NCBI RefSeq assembly: GCF_002943715.1
Contig: NZ_MQUA01000013.1
Coordinates: 2,493,501 to 2,557,500 of the forward strand
Reading direction: 5' to 3'
Length of the DNA: 64,000 nucleotides
Source of the DNA: Polaribacter filamentus
GTDB lineage: Bacteria > Bacteroidota > Bacteroidia > Flavobacteriales > Flavobacteriaceae
This document shows positions 48,378 to 57,799 of the stretch, piece after piece. The position numbers and the translations under genes were made by a program. A model generated the notes under the pieces. The model searched no databases and had not been told where the DNA came from. It saw only the letters and a list, made by a program, of their open reading frames with translations. Position 1 is the stretch's first letter, and each line of letters opens with the position of its first letter.

Positions 48378-49062
48378 CAACATCCTTTAAATAATCAAAA
48401 TATGTAATGACTATTTTTTCATTTTCTTTTTTGATGGATGTGGTACTCACGGTTTCTGTAAAAGCACGTTTCATTTTTGGCGAAATTTCTGCATTCCCTA
48501 AATTTTCATTTTGATGAAATTGGATGATTTTGTTTTGCTTAAAATCTTCATTTTTTTTTAACCAATTTGCAAACCAACCATTCCTGAATTCCTTCATATC
48601 ATCAGAATATAAAGTGGATGAAGACCAAATTTTAGCTTCTTGAGCAAGTTTTGTAAAGTGTTTTTGTGCTCCATCCCAAACCAATTCATACGTTTCTAAT
48701 TTACCCTGATAATCAACCAAAATTAGCGTAAAAGGTTCTATTTCTATAAAATCAAACTCATTAATGTACCCAACAGCATCCTCCGTAGAAAGTATATTTT
48801 TTACAATAACACCTCTACTCATTTTATAATACTTATTTCTTGAATGATTTGTAAACGCCCCATTTAATAGGCAAACTAATCTGTTTTTATTGCTTGTTCC
48901 AATCCATGTTCCGCCGGCTAATTCATCTTTTGGATAGGTTAATTCTATCCCATTTTCCAGATATGTTTTTGGAGAAGTTGCTCTTCTTAACGGAGTTTCA
49001 TCTCTATTAGATGTTAAAATAAAATTATTATCCTTTAAAGGAAGATAGGTTACGGTACACAT
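48355..49062 (-). CDS. NRDE family (TANGO2-like) protein
   Basis: A 235-residue protein beginning MCTVTYLPL, with the NRDE motif in LTSNRDETPLRRA and AGGTWIGTSNKNRLVCLLNG. Cys2 may be the N-terminal nucleophile after Met removal, as suggested for the Ntn-hydrolase-like fold of this family. The activity of bacterial members is not established to my knowledge. Its 3' end overlaps the convergent DUF3667 gene by 23 bases. Confidence 0.88.
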   Translation of the reverse strand: MCTVTYLPLKDNNFILTSNRDETPLRRATSPKTYLENGIELTYPKDELAGGTWIGTSNKNRLVCLLNGAFTNHSRNKYYKMSRGVIVKNILSTEDAVGYINEFDFIEIEPFTLILVDYQGKLETYELVWDGAQKHFTKLAQEAKIWSSSTLYSDDMKEFRNGWFANWLKKNEDFKQNKIIQFHQNENLGNAEISPKMKRAFTETVSTTSIKKENEKIVITYFDYLKDVVKIVQTK

Positions 49063-49116
49063 TTATAACTTCTAAATTTAGGTTTTCAAAATCATAAAAA
49101 ACGGCTGAAAAATTTG

Positions 49117-49124
49117 TAACTTTA
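49117..49124 (+). promoter_or_regulatory. Probable -7 promoter element of pruA
   Basis: TAACTTTA (7 of the 8 positions of TAnnTTTG allowing the last base), 42 bases before the ATG, directly after a TTTG. Confidence 0.3.
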
Positions 49125-49166
49125 CGCCTTTCAAAATTAGTATATTCAAATTTAAAAACACACAAA

Positions 49167-50792
49167 ATGGCAAGAGGATTTTTTAATGTTCCAACAGCAA
49201 TTAATGAACCTGTTAAAACTTATGCACCTGGTTCTCCAGAAAAAGCAGAATTATTAGCAATGTACAAAACCATGTTTAACAGCAATATTGATGTGCCCAT
49301 GCATATTAATGGTAAAGAGGTTAGAACAGGGAAAACTAAAAATATTACACCTCCTCATGACCATAAACATGTTGTTGGGCAATATCATACAGCAGAAAAA
49401 AAACATATAGATGAAGCAATTTCTACCGCGCTTGCTGCAAGAGCAGCTTGGTCTAGTGTGTCTTGGGAAGAAAGAGCAACCATTTTTTTAAAGGCGGCTG
49501 AATTATTAGCAGGACCTTACAGGGCAAAAATGAATGCTGCAACGATGATTGGACAATCTAAAAATGTACACCAGGCTGAAATTGATGCGGCTTGTGAAAC
49601 GATTGACTTTTTACGTTTCAATGTACAATACATGATTGATATTTTTAAAGATCAACCAGCATCTTCTCCAGGAATTTGGAACAGAGTTGAGTATAGACCT
49701 TTAGAAGGATTTGTTTATGCAATATCTCCTTTTAACTTTACAGCTATTGCTGCAAACTTACCTTCTTCTGCGGCTTTAATGGGGAATGTTGTGGTTTGGA
49801 AACCTTCGGACCATCAAGTATATTCTGCACAAGTTATTGTAGATTTATTTAAAGAAGCTGGTTTACCAGATGGTGTAATTAATGTAGTTTTCGGAGATCC
49901 TGTTATGATTTCTGATACTGTTTTAGCTTCTAGAGATTTTTCTGGATTGCACTTTACAGGTTCTACCGAAGTTTTCAAAAATTTATGGAAACAAATAGGA
50001 AATAACATTCACAATTATAAAACATATCCAAAAATTGTTGGAGAAACGGGTGGAAAAGATTTTATCTGGGTACACAACTCTTCAAACCCATTGCAAGTTG
50101 CAACTGCAATTGTAAGAGGATCTTTTGAGTATCAAGGTCAAAAATGTTCTGCTGCCTCAAGAGCTTATGTTCCTGCATCCTTATGGGAAGAAGTGAAAAA
50201 ACACGTTATAGCGCAAACGAATGAAATTAAAATGGGCTCTCCTGAAGATACCGATAATTTTGTAAATGCTGTTATACACGAAGGTTCTTTTGATAAAATC
50301 GCTAGCTTTATTGATGCTGCAAAAGCAGGTAAAGATGCGGAAATTATTGTTGGTGGAAACCATGATAAATCAGTGGGTTATTTTATTGAACCAACTGTAA
50401 TCTTAGCAAAATCGCCAACATATACAACCATGACAACTGAGTTATTTGGCCCAGTGATGACCGTTTTTATATACGAAGACGAAGCATGGGAAGCTTCCTT
50501 AAAATTAGTGGATGAATCTACTGAATATGCATTAACAGGAGCTATTTTTTCTAATGATAGATACATTGTTGAAAAAGCGTCTAAAGCATTAGAAAATGCT
50601 GCCGGAAACTTTTATATTAACGACAAGCCAACAGGCGCAGTTGTTGGTCAGCAGCCATTTGGAGGCGCAAGAGCTTCCGGAACAAATGACAAAGCTGGTT
50701 CTGCTCAGAATTTATTGAGATGGACATCTGCTAGATTGATAAAAGAAACATTTGTAACACCTACAGATTATAAATATCCTTTTTTAGGATAA
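49167..50792 (+). CDS. pruA: L-glutamate gamma-semialdehyde (1-pyrroline-5-carboxylate) dehydrogenase
   Basis: A 541-residue aldehyde dehydrogenase that oxidises glutamate semialdehyde to glutamate in proline breakdown. Catalytic Glu lies in ETGGKDF and catalytic Cys in YQGQKCSAASRAY; the cofactor-binding part has FTGSTEVF and the oxyanion Asn in SPFNFTAI. The C-terminus includes PTGAVVGQQPFGGARASGT, typical of the mono-functional PruA type. No proline dehydrogenase is next to it. Confidence 0.95.
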   Translation: MARGFFNVPTAINEPVKTYAPGSPEKAELLAMYKTMFNSNIDVPMHINGKEVRTGKTKNITPPHDHKHVVGQYHTAEKKHIDEAISTALAARAAWSSVSWEERATIFLKAAELLAGPYRAKMNAATMIGQSKNVHQAEIDAACETIDFLRFNVQYMIDIFKDQPASSPGIWNRVEYRPLEGFVYAISPFNFTAIAANLPSSAALMGNVVVWKPSDHQVYSAQVIVDLFKEAGLPDGVINVVFGDPVMISDTVLASRDFSGLHFTGSTEVFKNLWKQIGNNIHNYKTYPKIVGETGGKDFIWVHNSSNPLQVATAIVRGSFEYQGQKCSAASRAYVPASLWEEVKKHVIAQTNEIKMGSPEDTDNFVNAVIHEGSFDKIASFIDAAKAGKDAEIIVGGNHDKSVGYFIEPTVILAKSPTYTTMTTELFGPVMTVFIYEDEAWEASLKLVDESTEYALTGAIFSNDRYIVEKASKALENAAGNFYINDKPTGAVVGQQPFGGARASGTNDKAGSAQNLLRWTSARLIKETFVTPTDYKYPFLG

Positions 50793-50817
50793 ATCTTAAA
50801 TTATTATTTTAGAAAAA

Positions 50818-50848
50818 AACCGCATCAAATTTGATACGGTTTTTTTTA
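50818..50848 (+). terminator. Rho-independent terminator after pruA
   Basis: Near-perfect stem ACCGCATCAA / TTGATACGGT (one C-A mismatch) with A7 before and T8 after. Confidence 0.8.
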
Positions 50849-50882
50849 TTTCCTTACTTTAGATACATACTTTTCAAAAAAA

Positions 50883-51272
50883 ATGGACTATAAATATTTA
50901 ATGTATGCGCATTTAATAACCGTAGTTCCTTGTTTTTTTATGGGCGCGTATCTTCTATCAGTAAAAAAAGGCACTAGGTTTCATAAATCACTAGGAAAAA
51001 TCTACATGTCTTTAATGATGATTACTGCAATAATAACGTTGTTTATGCCTGCGGATGTTGGTCCGCAATTTTTTAATCATTTTGGATATATTCATCTTTT
51101 TAGTTTTCTAACCCTGTACAGCGTTCCAACTGCAATTATTGCGATAAGAAAAGGTCAAGTAAAAAAGCATAAACTAAAAATGATTTTTTTGTATGTTGGA
51201 GCAATCATTATTGCTGGCGGATTTACGTTTACGCCAGGAAGGTACTTACATACTTTCTTTTTTGGAAATTAG
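50883..51272 (+). CDS. DUF2306 membrane protein
   Basis: A 129-residue membrane protein with four hydrophobic segments. The segment KGTRFHKSLGKIYMSLMM and the later KKHKLKMIFLYVGAIIIAG carry the conserved His residues of the DUF2306 family (HxxxG and VxKH patterns), which resemble haem-binding positions. Function unknown. Confidence 0.85.
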   Translation: MDYKYLMYAHLITVVPCFFMGAYLLSVKKGTRFHKSLGKIYMSLMMITAIITLFMPADVGPQFFNHFGYIHLFSFLTLYSVPTAIIAIRKGQVKKHKLKMIFLYVGAIIIAGGFTFTPGRYLHTFFFGN

Positions 51273-51276
51273 AAAC

Positions 51277-51315
51277 AAAAAAACCATGTTATTAAAATAA
51301 TATGGCTCTTTTTAT
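51277..51315. terminator. Terminator between the DUF2306 and metalloprotease genes
   Basis: Stem CCATGTTATT / AATAATATGG (one mismatch), A-rich before and T-rich after, between convergent genes. Confidence 0.65.
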
Positions 51316-51329
51316 TTGTAAAAAACCAC

Positions 51330-54300
51330 CTATTTAATCACTAGTTTTCTAGTAGTTTGTTTAGTTCCGTTACTGACGGTTAATAGATATAAACCAGAAG
51401 AAGCTTTGTCAAAAACAACTTTTCTTGTAAAGTAAGAACTTGTATTCTCATAGTTTTTTTCTTCTACCAATCTTCCTCTAACATCGAATAATTGTAGTTT
51501 TACGTTTTCTGCATTTTCCATGTTAAAGTTTAAAGTAAATGCTCCATTTGAAGGATTTGGAAATAAGTTAAAATTAGAAAACGAAGCATCATCAATTGAT
51601 GCCGTATTGTCTACTATTACTGTATAATCTTCAGTTTCTCCCCACTCTGTTAAATGATCAGTATCACAAGCACCTAAACCATAATCATCATCTGGATCAT
51701 CATATTCTATAAGAACTCTCATTGTTGTTTTCCCAAATTGAGCATCAACAGGCACTGTTATATTAAAAGTAGCTGTACCAACATCATCTGTAATTGAGCC
51801 TAAATCATATCTTTCTGTAACTGAATCAAAAACAAAATCTTTGTTCCAGTCTATAAAGACAAAACAATGATCTTGATAACCACCAGTATCAAAAGTTACA
51901 CTAATTTGCTCTGTTTGTCCTCTTAAAACATTTGCATTTATTGCCGTAAAATCTTGATAACCGTCTGTTGTATCATTATTAGAGTCATTATTTACGCCTC
52001 CAAAAGTAACATTTGTAATATGTTCTGTACCTCCAGCTTCGTCTGTAAAAGCAGATGTACAATAAGAGGGGCTTTCTGTTGTAAAACTAAATACAGTTGA
52101 AAAACTTCCTTCTCCACAATCGTTTTTAGGCTTTACTCTCCAAAAATATTGAGTTTCTCCACTTAAATTAGTTACTTTAAAAGAATTTTCTGCAACAGTT
52201 GCACTTGAAACAATGTTAGAAAAATTAGAATCTGAAGCTATTTCTACATCATAAAAAGATGCATTTATGTCTTGAACCCAAGTAAGCGTTTCATTGATAG
52301 AAGTAGCTTTTGCTCCATTTGTTGGCGATGTTAACCCTAAAGTATTAAAAACTGAGCCTCTCAATTTTAAAACCAAGTTTATACTTTGAGTAACTGTTGC
52401 TGATGTACCAATAACATTTATATCATAATTTTTTGTTTCTTTACCTTCTAAATTAGAAATTGTAAAAGTTACCGTTCCGTCCGCATTTATAGTTTCAGAG
52501 CTAAATGCTATTGAAGAACCCGTTGGCTGTCCAGTTGCACTTAAAGTAGCCGTTTCTGTAAAACCATTTATAAAATCGAAATCTAAAATATAACTGACAC
52601 TTTGACCGTCTGTATTACAAACAGGTTTTTCACCCGTTTTATCAGAAATTAAAAAAGTTGGGGTAGTTGAAACTATCGTAAACTTTGATGCATTTACATT
52701 ATAAAAAATATTATCCGCTGCTTCTACCATAATTCTGGCATTAGTTGTCGCATTATCTGGCACAATAATATTTTCTGTACCATCATTTGGAGTGTTGGTT
52801 TTTACTATAATAGGAAACGTAATTCCGCCATCAATAGATAATTTAATATTTACATTTTCACATTCAATAGGTGCAATATCTGTAGTTCCTTTATTCCAAT
52901 TTACTGCTATTGTTTGTCCTGAATTTAAAGTTTCGATTGTGTTTTGAGAAGTTACTGTAAAAGCTGCGGCATCTGTAATGGTAACTTTAAGGTCATCTCT
53001 AGCCGAACCGCCTCCTCCAGCATTATTATCTCTTACAAAAAATGAAAAATTTAATTCTCTAGCTACCGAAGGAACAACTTCCCAAGTTGAAGAAGTATTT
53101 CCTGCTACAACAGTGGCTAACGCTGGCATATATCTTTCGGATGTTGTTTTTGATGATAAAGATCTAAACATTGGCCCAACCACATTTGAGCTTACTGGCG
53201 GCATCGTTGCTATTTCTTTGTCTAATTGCTCCCAATTATAGGTTAAACTCGGTAAACCGTCTTCATCTGTGGCAGTCCCTTTTAGCTTGAAAGGAGTAGA
53301 TTTTGGTATGCTATAATCTAAACCAGCCTTTGCCACCGGTGCTTTATTATTTGTATTTGTAACTAAACCACACGTTGCAGAAGATTGAATAACATTCCAC
53401 ATTTGAGCAATACTCACTGCATGAAAATAAGCATCACTATTCCCGTTTGCATTTCCAGCTTGCACATTTGGTGAACAAATACCGGCGTAACTCATTATGG
53501 TTGATCCACTTCCTGGCTCTACTGCAGAGGAATTAGTTCTATTGCCTGAACATGAATTATTAAAAGTATGAGTGGCACCAAATTGATGTCCTAATTCATG
53601 TACAACAAAATCAATATCATATGGATCTCCAACTGGCTGAGATCTCCCTGTAACACCTCTAGCTTTTTGACCAGGACTACAAACAACGCCTAAACGTGCT
53701 AATCCATCGCCCCCAATACTAAAAACATGACCAACATCATAATTGGCATTTCCAACAACATTATCACATATGGTTTGCACTTCATTAATCATTGTACTTG
53801 GCGAACCATCTGTAATGCCATCTGTATCTGCATCTAAAAAAATAAGTTTATCATTATCAGCAACTAAAATAAGTTTTACTGATAAATCTTTTTCAAAAAT
53901 TCCATTTATTCTTGTGATGGAGGTATTCATGGCTGATAAAACCGCAGCTTTTTTTACTTGATCCGTTGCTGTATCTGGTATGTTTTGTTGACTAGTTCCT
54001 AAATGAAACTGTGCATATTCGGCGCTACACGCTAAAGCCAATCTATAAGTTCTTAACTTGCCATCATTCGCATTTTTCTCAAAATCTTTTATCGCAAACT
54101 CTTGTTTAACAGTTTCCTCCATTTGACATTTAAAATCAGCACCTGCTTTCCTTAAACTACTTCTTTGATAAATGATATAGTCTTTTTTGTCTTTAGAATA
54201 TGGATCTATATATGTAGTTTCTTGCTTTCCAGAAAAAATTACTGCGTGAAAACCATCCGTTCCAATACTTATTTTTGCCACAGCGGTAGGGTCATCTATT

Positions 54301-54644
54301 CCTTGGGCAGAATACGATTTTATATTTGGAAATTTAGCCTGTAACTTCGCTTCAAAATTTGAGGTTTCTTTTACAGAAAAGGTAGAGAATGTCCCATCTG
54401 AATTTGGCAACGTCATAATTTCCTTTAGATTAAAAGTGCTACTTTTTAAATTCGCTGAAAAAGCATTTAAATTTAGTGATACAATTTCATAACTTGAAGG
54501 AAAATTTTTCTTCTGATAAATTTCCTTCTTTTGAACTACATAAGTTGATTTCTGAACTTTTGTCCAAATTTTTTGAGAATAAAGAGCATCAACATTTAAA
54601 AATATAAGGGTTACTAAAAATAGAAGAGGAAATTTACATCTCAT
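51330..54644 (-). CDS. Secreted zinc metalloprotease with GEVED-type and T9SS sorting domains
   Basis: A 1104-residue secreted protease. After a signal peptide (LLFLVTLIFLNVDALYSQ) and a propeptide-like region comes a reprolysin-like catalytic domain with HELGHQFGATH (H349, E350, H353, H359) and a following SGSTIMSYAGIC Met-turn. Fibronectin-III-like modules follow (a SPTNGAKATSINETLTWVQD segment), then a GEVED-type domain (VFIDWNKDFVFD, with WGETEDYTV), and a C-terminal T9SS type A sorting domain (FNLFPNPSNGAFTLNF, ending TTRKLVIK). It should be exported by the T9SS and attached to or released from the cell surface to degrade proteins. Confidence 0.93.
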   Translation of the reverse strand: MRCKFPLLFLVTLIFLNVDALYSQKIWTKVQKSTYVVQKKEIYQKKNFPSSYEIVSLNLNAFSANLKSSTFNLKEIMTLPNSDGTFSTFSVKETSNFEAKLQAKFPNIKSYSAQGIDDPTAVAKISIGTDGFHAVIFSGKQETTYIDPYSKDKKDYIIYQRSSLRKAGADFKCQMEETVKQEFAIKDFEKNANDGKLRTYRLALACSAEYAQFHLGTSQQNIPDTATDQVKKAAVLSAMNTSITRINGIFEKDLSVKLILVADNDKLIFLDADTDGITDGSPSTMINEVQTICDNVVGNANYDVGHVFSIGGDGLARLGVVCSPGQKARGVTGRSQPVGDPYDIDFVVHELGHQFGATHTFNNSCSGNRTNSSAVEPGSGSTIMSYAGICSPNVQAGNANGNSDAYFHAVSIAQMWNVIQSSATCGLVTNTNNKAPVAKAGLDYSIPKSTPFKLKGTATDEDGLPSLTYNWEQLDKEIATMPPVSSNVVGPMFRSLSSKTTSERYMPALATVVAGNTSSTWEVVPSVARELNFSFFVRDNNAGGGGSARDDLKVTITDAAAFTVTSQNTIETLNSGQTIAVNWNKGTTDIAPIECENVNIKLSIDGGITFPIIVKTNTPNDGTENIIVPDNATTNARIMVEAADNIFYNVNASKFTIVSTTPTFLISDKTGEKPVCNTDGQSVSYILDFDFINGFTETATLSATGQPTGSSIAFSSETINADGTVTFTISNLEGKETKNYDINVIGTSATVTQSINLVLKLRGSVFNTLGLTSPTNGAKATSINETLTWVQDINASFYDVEIASDSNFSNIVSSATVAENSFKVTNLSGETQYFWRVKPKNDCGEGSFSTVFSFTTESPSYCTSAFTDEAGGTEHITNVTFGGVNNDSNNDTTDGYQDFTAINANVLRGQTEQISVTFDTGGYQDHCFVFIDWNKDFVFDSVTERYDLGSITDDVGTATFNITVPVDAQFGKTTMRVLIEYDDPDDDYGLGACDTDHLTEWGETEDYTVIVDNTASIDDASFSNFNLFPNPSNGAFTLNFNMENAENVKLQLFDVRGRLVEEKNYENTSSYFTRKVVFDKASSGLYLLTVSNGTKQTTRKLVIK

Positions 54645-54693
54645 AAAATATATTTAAAACACGATTGAATGGTTTCAAATATAACGAATTATT

Positions 54694-54701
54694 TACCTTT
54701 G
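54694..54701 (+). promoter_or_regulatory. -7 promoter element that sets the lipB start
   Basis: TACCTTTG, a full TAnnTTTG match, lies inside the region that a start at the upstream in-frame ATG (54669) would translate. Transcription beginning near 54708 means the ATG at 54714 is the real start. Confidence 0.5.
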
Positions 54702-54713
54702 TCTTTTGAAATT

Positions 54714-55418
54714 ATGAATAGAAAAATATTACTTTCCGACCTAGCAAGCAAAGACTATAAAGAAACTTGGGATTACCAATCTCAATTATTACAAAAAATT
54801 GTTGATGTTAAGATTCAAAACAGGAGAAATGATCTGCAAGAAACAACCAAGAATCACTTTTTATTTGTTGAACATCCGCACGTATACACATTAGGAAAAA
54901 GCGGAGATCTAAGTAATTTATTGCTAAACGAAAATCAGCTTAAAGAAAAAAATGCTACATTTTATAAGATAAACAGAGGTGGTGATATTACATATCATGG
55001 ACCTGGGCAAATTGTTGGCTATCCTATTTTAGACCTAGAAAATTTCTTTACCGATATTCATAAATACTTAAGATTATTAGAAGAAATGATTATTTTAACG
55101 ATTGCAGAATATGGTTTAAAAGGAATTAGAAGTGCCGGCGAAACTGGTGTCTGGCTGGATGTTGGAACGCCTTTTGCTCGTAAAATTTGCGCCATGGGTA
55201 TTCGTTCTTCACGCTGGGTAACCATGCATGGTTTTGCTTTAAACGCAAATGTAAATCTTGGTTATTTTGATCATATCATTCCGTGTGGAATTCGCGGAAA
55301 AGCAGTGACTTCTATGGAAGTTGAATTAGGCAAAAAAGTAGATACCGAAGAAGTAAAACAAAAAATCTTAAAGCATTTTAAAACACTCTTCGAAGTTGAA
55401 GAGTTTATCGTTTCTTAA
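54714..55418 (+). CDS. lipB: Lipoyl(octanoyl) transferase
   Basis: A 234-residue enzyme that moves octanoyl from acyl-carrier protein to lipoyl domains, the first step in making protein-bound lipoate. Signatures are the RGGDITYHGPGQIVGYPI motif, GVWLDVGTPFARKICAMGIR (with the conserved Lys), and HIIPCGIRGKAVTSM with the active-site Cys. The start at 54714 (MNRKILLS) is preferred because a promoter -7 box lies just upstream of it. Confidence 0.94.
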   Translation: MNRKILLSDLASKDYKETWDYQSQLLQKIVDVKIQNRRNDLQETTKNHFLFVEHPHVYTLGKSGDLSNLLLNENQLKEKNATFYKINRGGDITYHGPGQIVGYPILDLENFFTDIHKYLRLLEEMIILTIAEYGLKGIRSAGETGVWLDVGTPFARKICAMGIRSSRWVTMHGFALNANVNLGYFDHIIPCGIRGKAVTSMEVELGKKVDTEEVKQKILKHFKTLFEVEEFIVS

Positions 55419-55436
55419 TTTTTTTATTATTAAGGA

Positions 55437-55500
55437 AGAAAAGACGAAGCGATCTACTTTTTTTATAAACAGATTACTTCGTTCCTCGCAATGACGTTTG
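55437..55500. repeat. Dispersed-type intergenic repeat
   Basis: Contains GAAGCGATCT and, inverted, AGATTACTTCGTTCCTCGCAATGACG, an imperfect inverted repeat like the GTCATTGCGAGGAACGAAG element I recall from many bacterial genomes, usually in several copies per chromosome. It lies between lipB and the convergent nucleoid-protein gene. Confidence 0.5.
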
Positions 55501-55503
55501 AAA

Positions 55504-56556
55504 TCATTTCTCTTCGTTAAAATATACTTTGTAAAATTTCATTTTTCTCTCTTCATCATACCCTCTTTCTAAATATTCTGACGCTGCATCTGGCGCATCA
55601 ACATCTAGTTTTATAATGATATTTGTATCTAACTTAATTTCCGTTTTTAATTTGTTTTTTGCTTTCTTTAAGACTACCCCAGAAACATCAAAGTTATTTC
55701 TGATTAACACATCATTTAACGTTTCATAATGTTTTTTGTAATCTTCAAACAACTCTTTATGTTTTTCATCTTCAAAAACTTTGTCTTTGAACTCATGGTA
55801 ATCTACCGCTTCATGCTCTTTAAAATAATCTACCGTATTTGCTAAAAAATTACCTTGTTTGTGTTTACCAAGTTCTGGTTTTATAACTTCTTCAGAGAAC
55901 TCTTTACACAGCTCTAAATAGTTTTGTGTATGCGCATTATAATCATCCGCTAATTTTACAGACAAGAAATTTTTAATCCAATATTGCGCATCATAATTGT
56001 TGTTATCCACAGAAAAAACAACAGTTCCTTCAGTATCAGAAGTGTTTAGAATTAAACAACCTTTGTCTATTTTTTTAGTAGAAATTCCTTTTTGAACAAC
56101 CACATCAAAACTTTCATTATCATCTAAATATGTTTGAAAAAAATCAACTTTATTTTCAATTTTAAAAACACCAATTGCTTCTGTTAAAACATCTTTATAT
56201 TCAATGCCTTCAATAAAAACGACAATAACATCGCCCGTTTTTATTTGTGAAGAATTAGATTGTTCGTACAAATGGTTTACCATATTTTTAGAATATTCTA
56301 CAAACGAACTTTCTTCTTTAAAAACTTCCGAAGCATAATTATTCAATTCATTTAAACGCACATCTGCATGATGAGAAAAACGATAACTTTGCGTTAAACT
56401 CCCAAAAGGTTTTAACAAGAAATTTTTCATTAAATCGTAACTTTCTTGATCGAAACGTATTAAATCTTCGGAAAACACGTTGTGTCCGCTATTAAATTTA
56501 TTCGCTACTTTATGAAGAATGCATTTGGTAATTTCTGCCCTCGTTTTTTTAATCAT
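55504..56556 (-). CDS. Nucleoid-associated protein (NdpA/YejK-type)
   Basis: A 350-residue protein of the bacterial nucleoid-associated 37-kDa family. Features are CILHKVANKFNSGHNVFSED at the N-terminus, VVFIEGIEYKDVLTEAIGVF, CLILNTSDTEGTVVFSVDNN, and YWIKNFLSVK. Members bind DNA; the detailed role is unclear. An IS1595 element is inserted 78 bases upstream of its start, probably in or near its promoter region. Confidence 0.88.
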   Translation of the reverse strand: MIKKTRAEITKCILHKVANKFNSGHNVFSEDLIRFDQESYDLMKNFLLKPFGSLTQSYRFSHHADVRLNELNNYASEVFKEESSFVEYSKNMVNHLYEQSNSSQIKTGDVIVVFIEGIEYKDVLTEAIGVFKIENKVDFFQTYLDDNESFDVVVQKGISTKKIDKGCLILNTSDTEGTVVFSVDNNNYDAQYWIKNFLSVKLADDYNAHTQNYLELCKEFSEEVIKPELGKHKQGNFLANTVDYFKEHEAVDYHEFKDKVFEDEKHKELFEDYKKHYETLNDVLIRNNFDVSGVVLKKAKNKLKTEIKLDTNIIIKLDVDAPDAASEYLERGYDEERKMKFYKVYFNEEK

Positions 56557-56634
56557 TATCTAAAATTTTGGACGGTAAAAATAGAAAAAGTTTGTGTAGG
56601 ATTTTTATATAAATGAGGATTCTATAAAAATAAA

Positions 56635-57592
56635 TTGAGTTATACGCTTAGCGTCTGTTTTATTTGATTTTGATATATTGGTTTACTTTCTACCATTCTA
56701 TTAATCGTTTTATGAAATATGCTGGTTTTAAATTGAGAGCGATTAATTCTAAAACAAAACTCATCAAAGTATGCTTGAATATGCCATTTACTTACATGAG
56801 TTGGTATTGCTCTCAACCATGACTTAACTTGCATAATCACAATGTGTAATTGTTTGAAATTAGCACCATTATTACTATATATTTGGTCAATGTCATACAT
56901 CTGTTTTAAAGGTTGGTAACCTCTCCATTTATCAGTTACTATTTTAGCAGATGTGCTTATATGCTCTTCAAATATCGGGGTTAATGATTTTGCAGAATAG
57001 TCTTTGATGGATCTGATATAAACTCTTTTAACTTTATTGCCATCTGTTAATTCTACTGCGATAACAGCCTTTTTCTTTTTCGTATCATAACTTCTTCCTT
57101 GTTTGCCTTCTTCTTTCCCTCCAACAGTAAATTCATCAACATGGATTAATTTCTCTAAAGGATATTTTTGACTGCTTTTCATTGCTTTACGCACTTTTTG
57201 CATGAAATACCACGCTGTTCCTTGGCGAATGCTAAAACGTTTTCCCATTTGAATACTTGAAATACTTTTACTACTTGTACTCATTTCAAAAACCACACAA
57301 AAGGCTTTTTGCAATCCAAATTTAACTTTATGAAATAAGGTGTTTGCAGTGGCGCTTTCTACGTGTTGACAGTTATAACAATGGTATCTATAATCTACTT
57401 TTTCACAGCCTTTGGTATGACCACATTTCATACAAGTAAATCCATCTTGCCATTTTATTTTGGCTAAATATGCTTTACACGCAGCATCATTTGGTAATTC
57501 TTTTATAAAGTTTAGTATATCTTGACCTTCAAATTGTTCCATATCTCTTGTTTTAAAGGTTATAATATATGGAAATTAAATGACTAACTCAA
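56635..57592 (-). mobile_element. IS1595-family insertion sequence with 8-bp target duplication
   Basis: A 958-bp element with 8-bp inverted ends (TTGAGTTA) and a perfect 8-bp target duplication AAAATAAA at 56627-56634 and 57593-57600. The 8-bp duplication agrees with the IS1595 family. It lies between the nucleoid-protein gene and rnhB. Confidence 0.92.
56640..57542 (-). CDS. IS1595 family transposase
   Basis: A 300-residue transposase of the ISXO2-like type. The N-terminus has a zinc ribbon (FTCMKCGHTKGCEKVDYRYH, then CYNCQH). The catalytic domain contains LIHVDEFTVGGKEEGKQGRS, VTDKWRGYQPLKQM, and YSNNGANFKQLHIV with the closing VSKWHIQAYFDEFCFRINR. The gene is intact, so the element may be active. 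Confidence 0.93.
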   Translation of the reverse strand: MEQFEGQDILNFIKELPNDAACKAYLAKIKWQDGFTCMKCGHTKGCEKVDYRYHCYNCQHVESATANTLFHKVKFGLQKAFCVVFEMSTSSKSISSIQMGKRFSIRQGTAWYFMQKVRKAMKSSQKYPLEKLIHVDEFTVGGKEEGKQGRSYDTKKKKAVIAVELTDGNKVKRVYIRSIKDYSAKSLTPIFEEHISTSAKIVTDKWRGYQPLKQMYDIDQIYSNNGANFKQLHIVIMQVKSWLRAIPTHVSKWHIQAYFDEFCFRINRSQFKTSIFHKTINRMVESKPIYQNQIKQTLSV

Positions 57593-57799
57593 AAAATAAA
57601 TTTAGATACAGCTTTCACAGATTTATACTGATGAAGTAGTTTATTTTGTAAAAATGTATGAATTTTATAAATTATTTAAAACTTTTTATATAATCTTAGC
57701 CCTGATTGAAATGGCATCCTTTTTCTTTTTCAGAAAAAAGATATAACCTTTAGACCTCGCTCAAGTAAAATTCCAAGCAGGAAGTAGCTTCAAAAAAAA

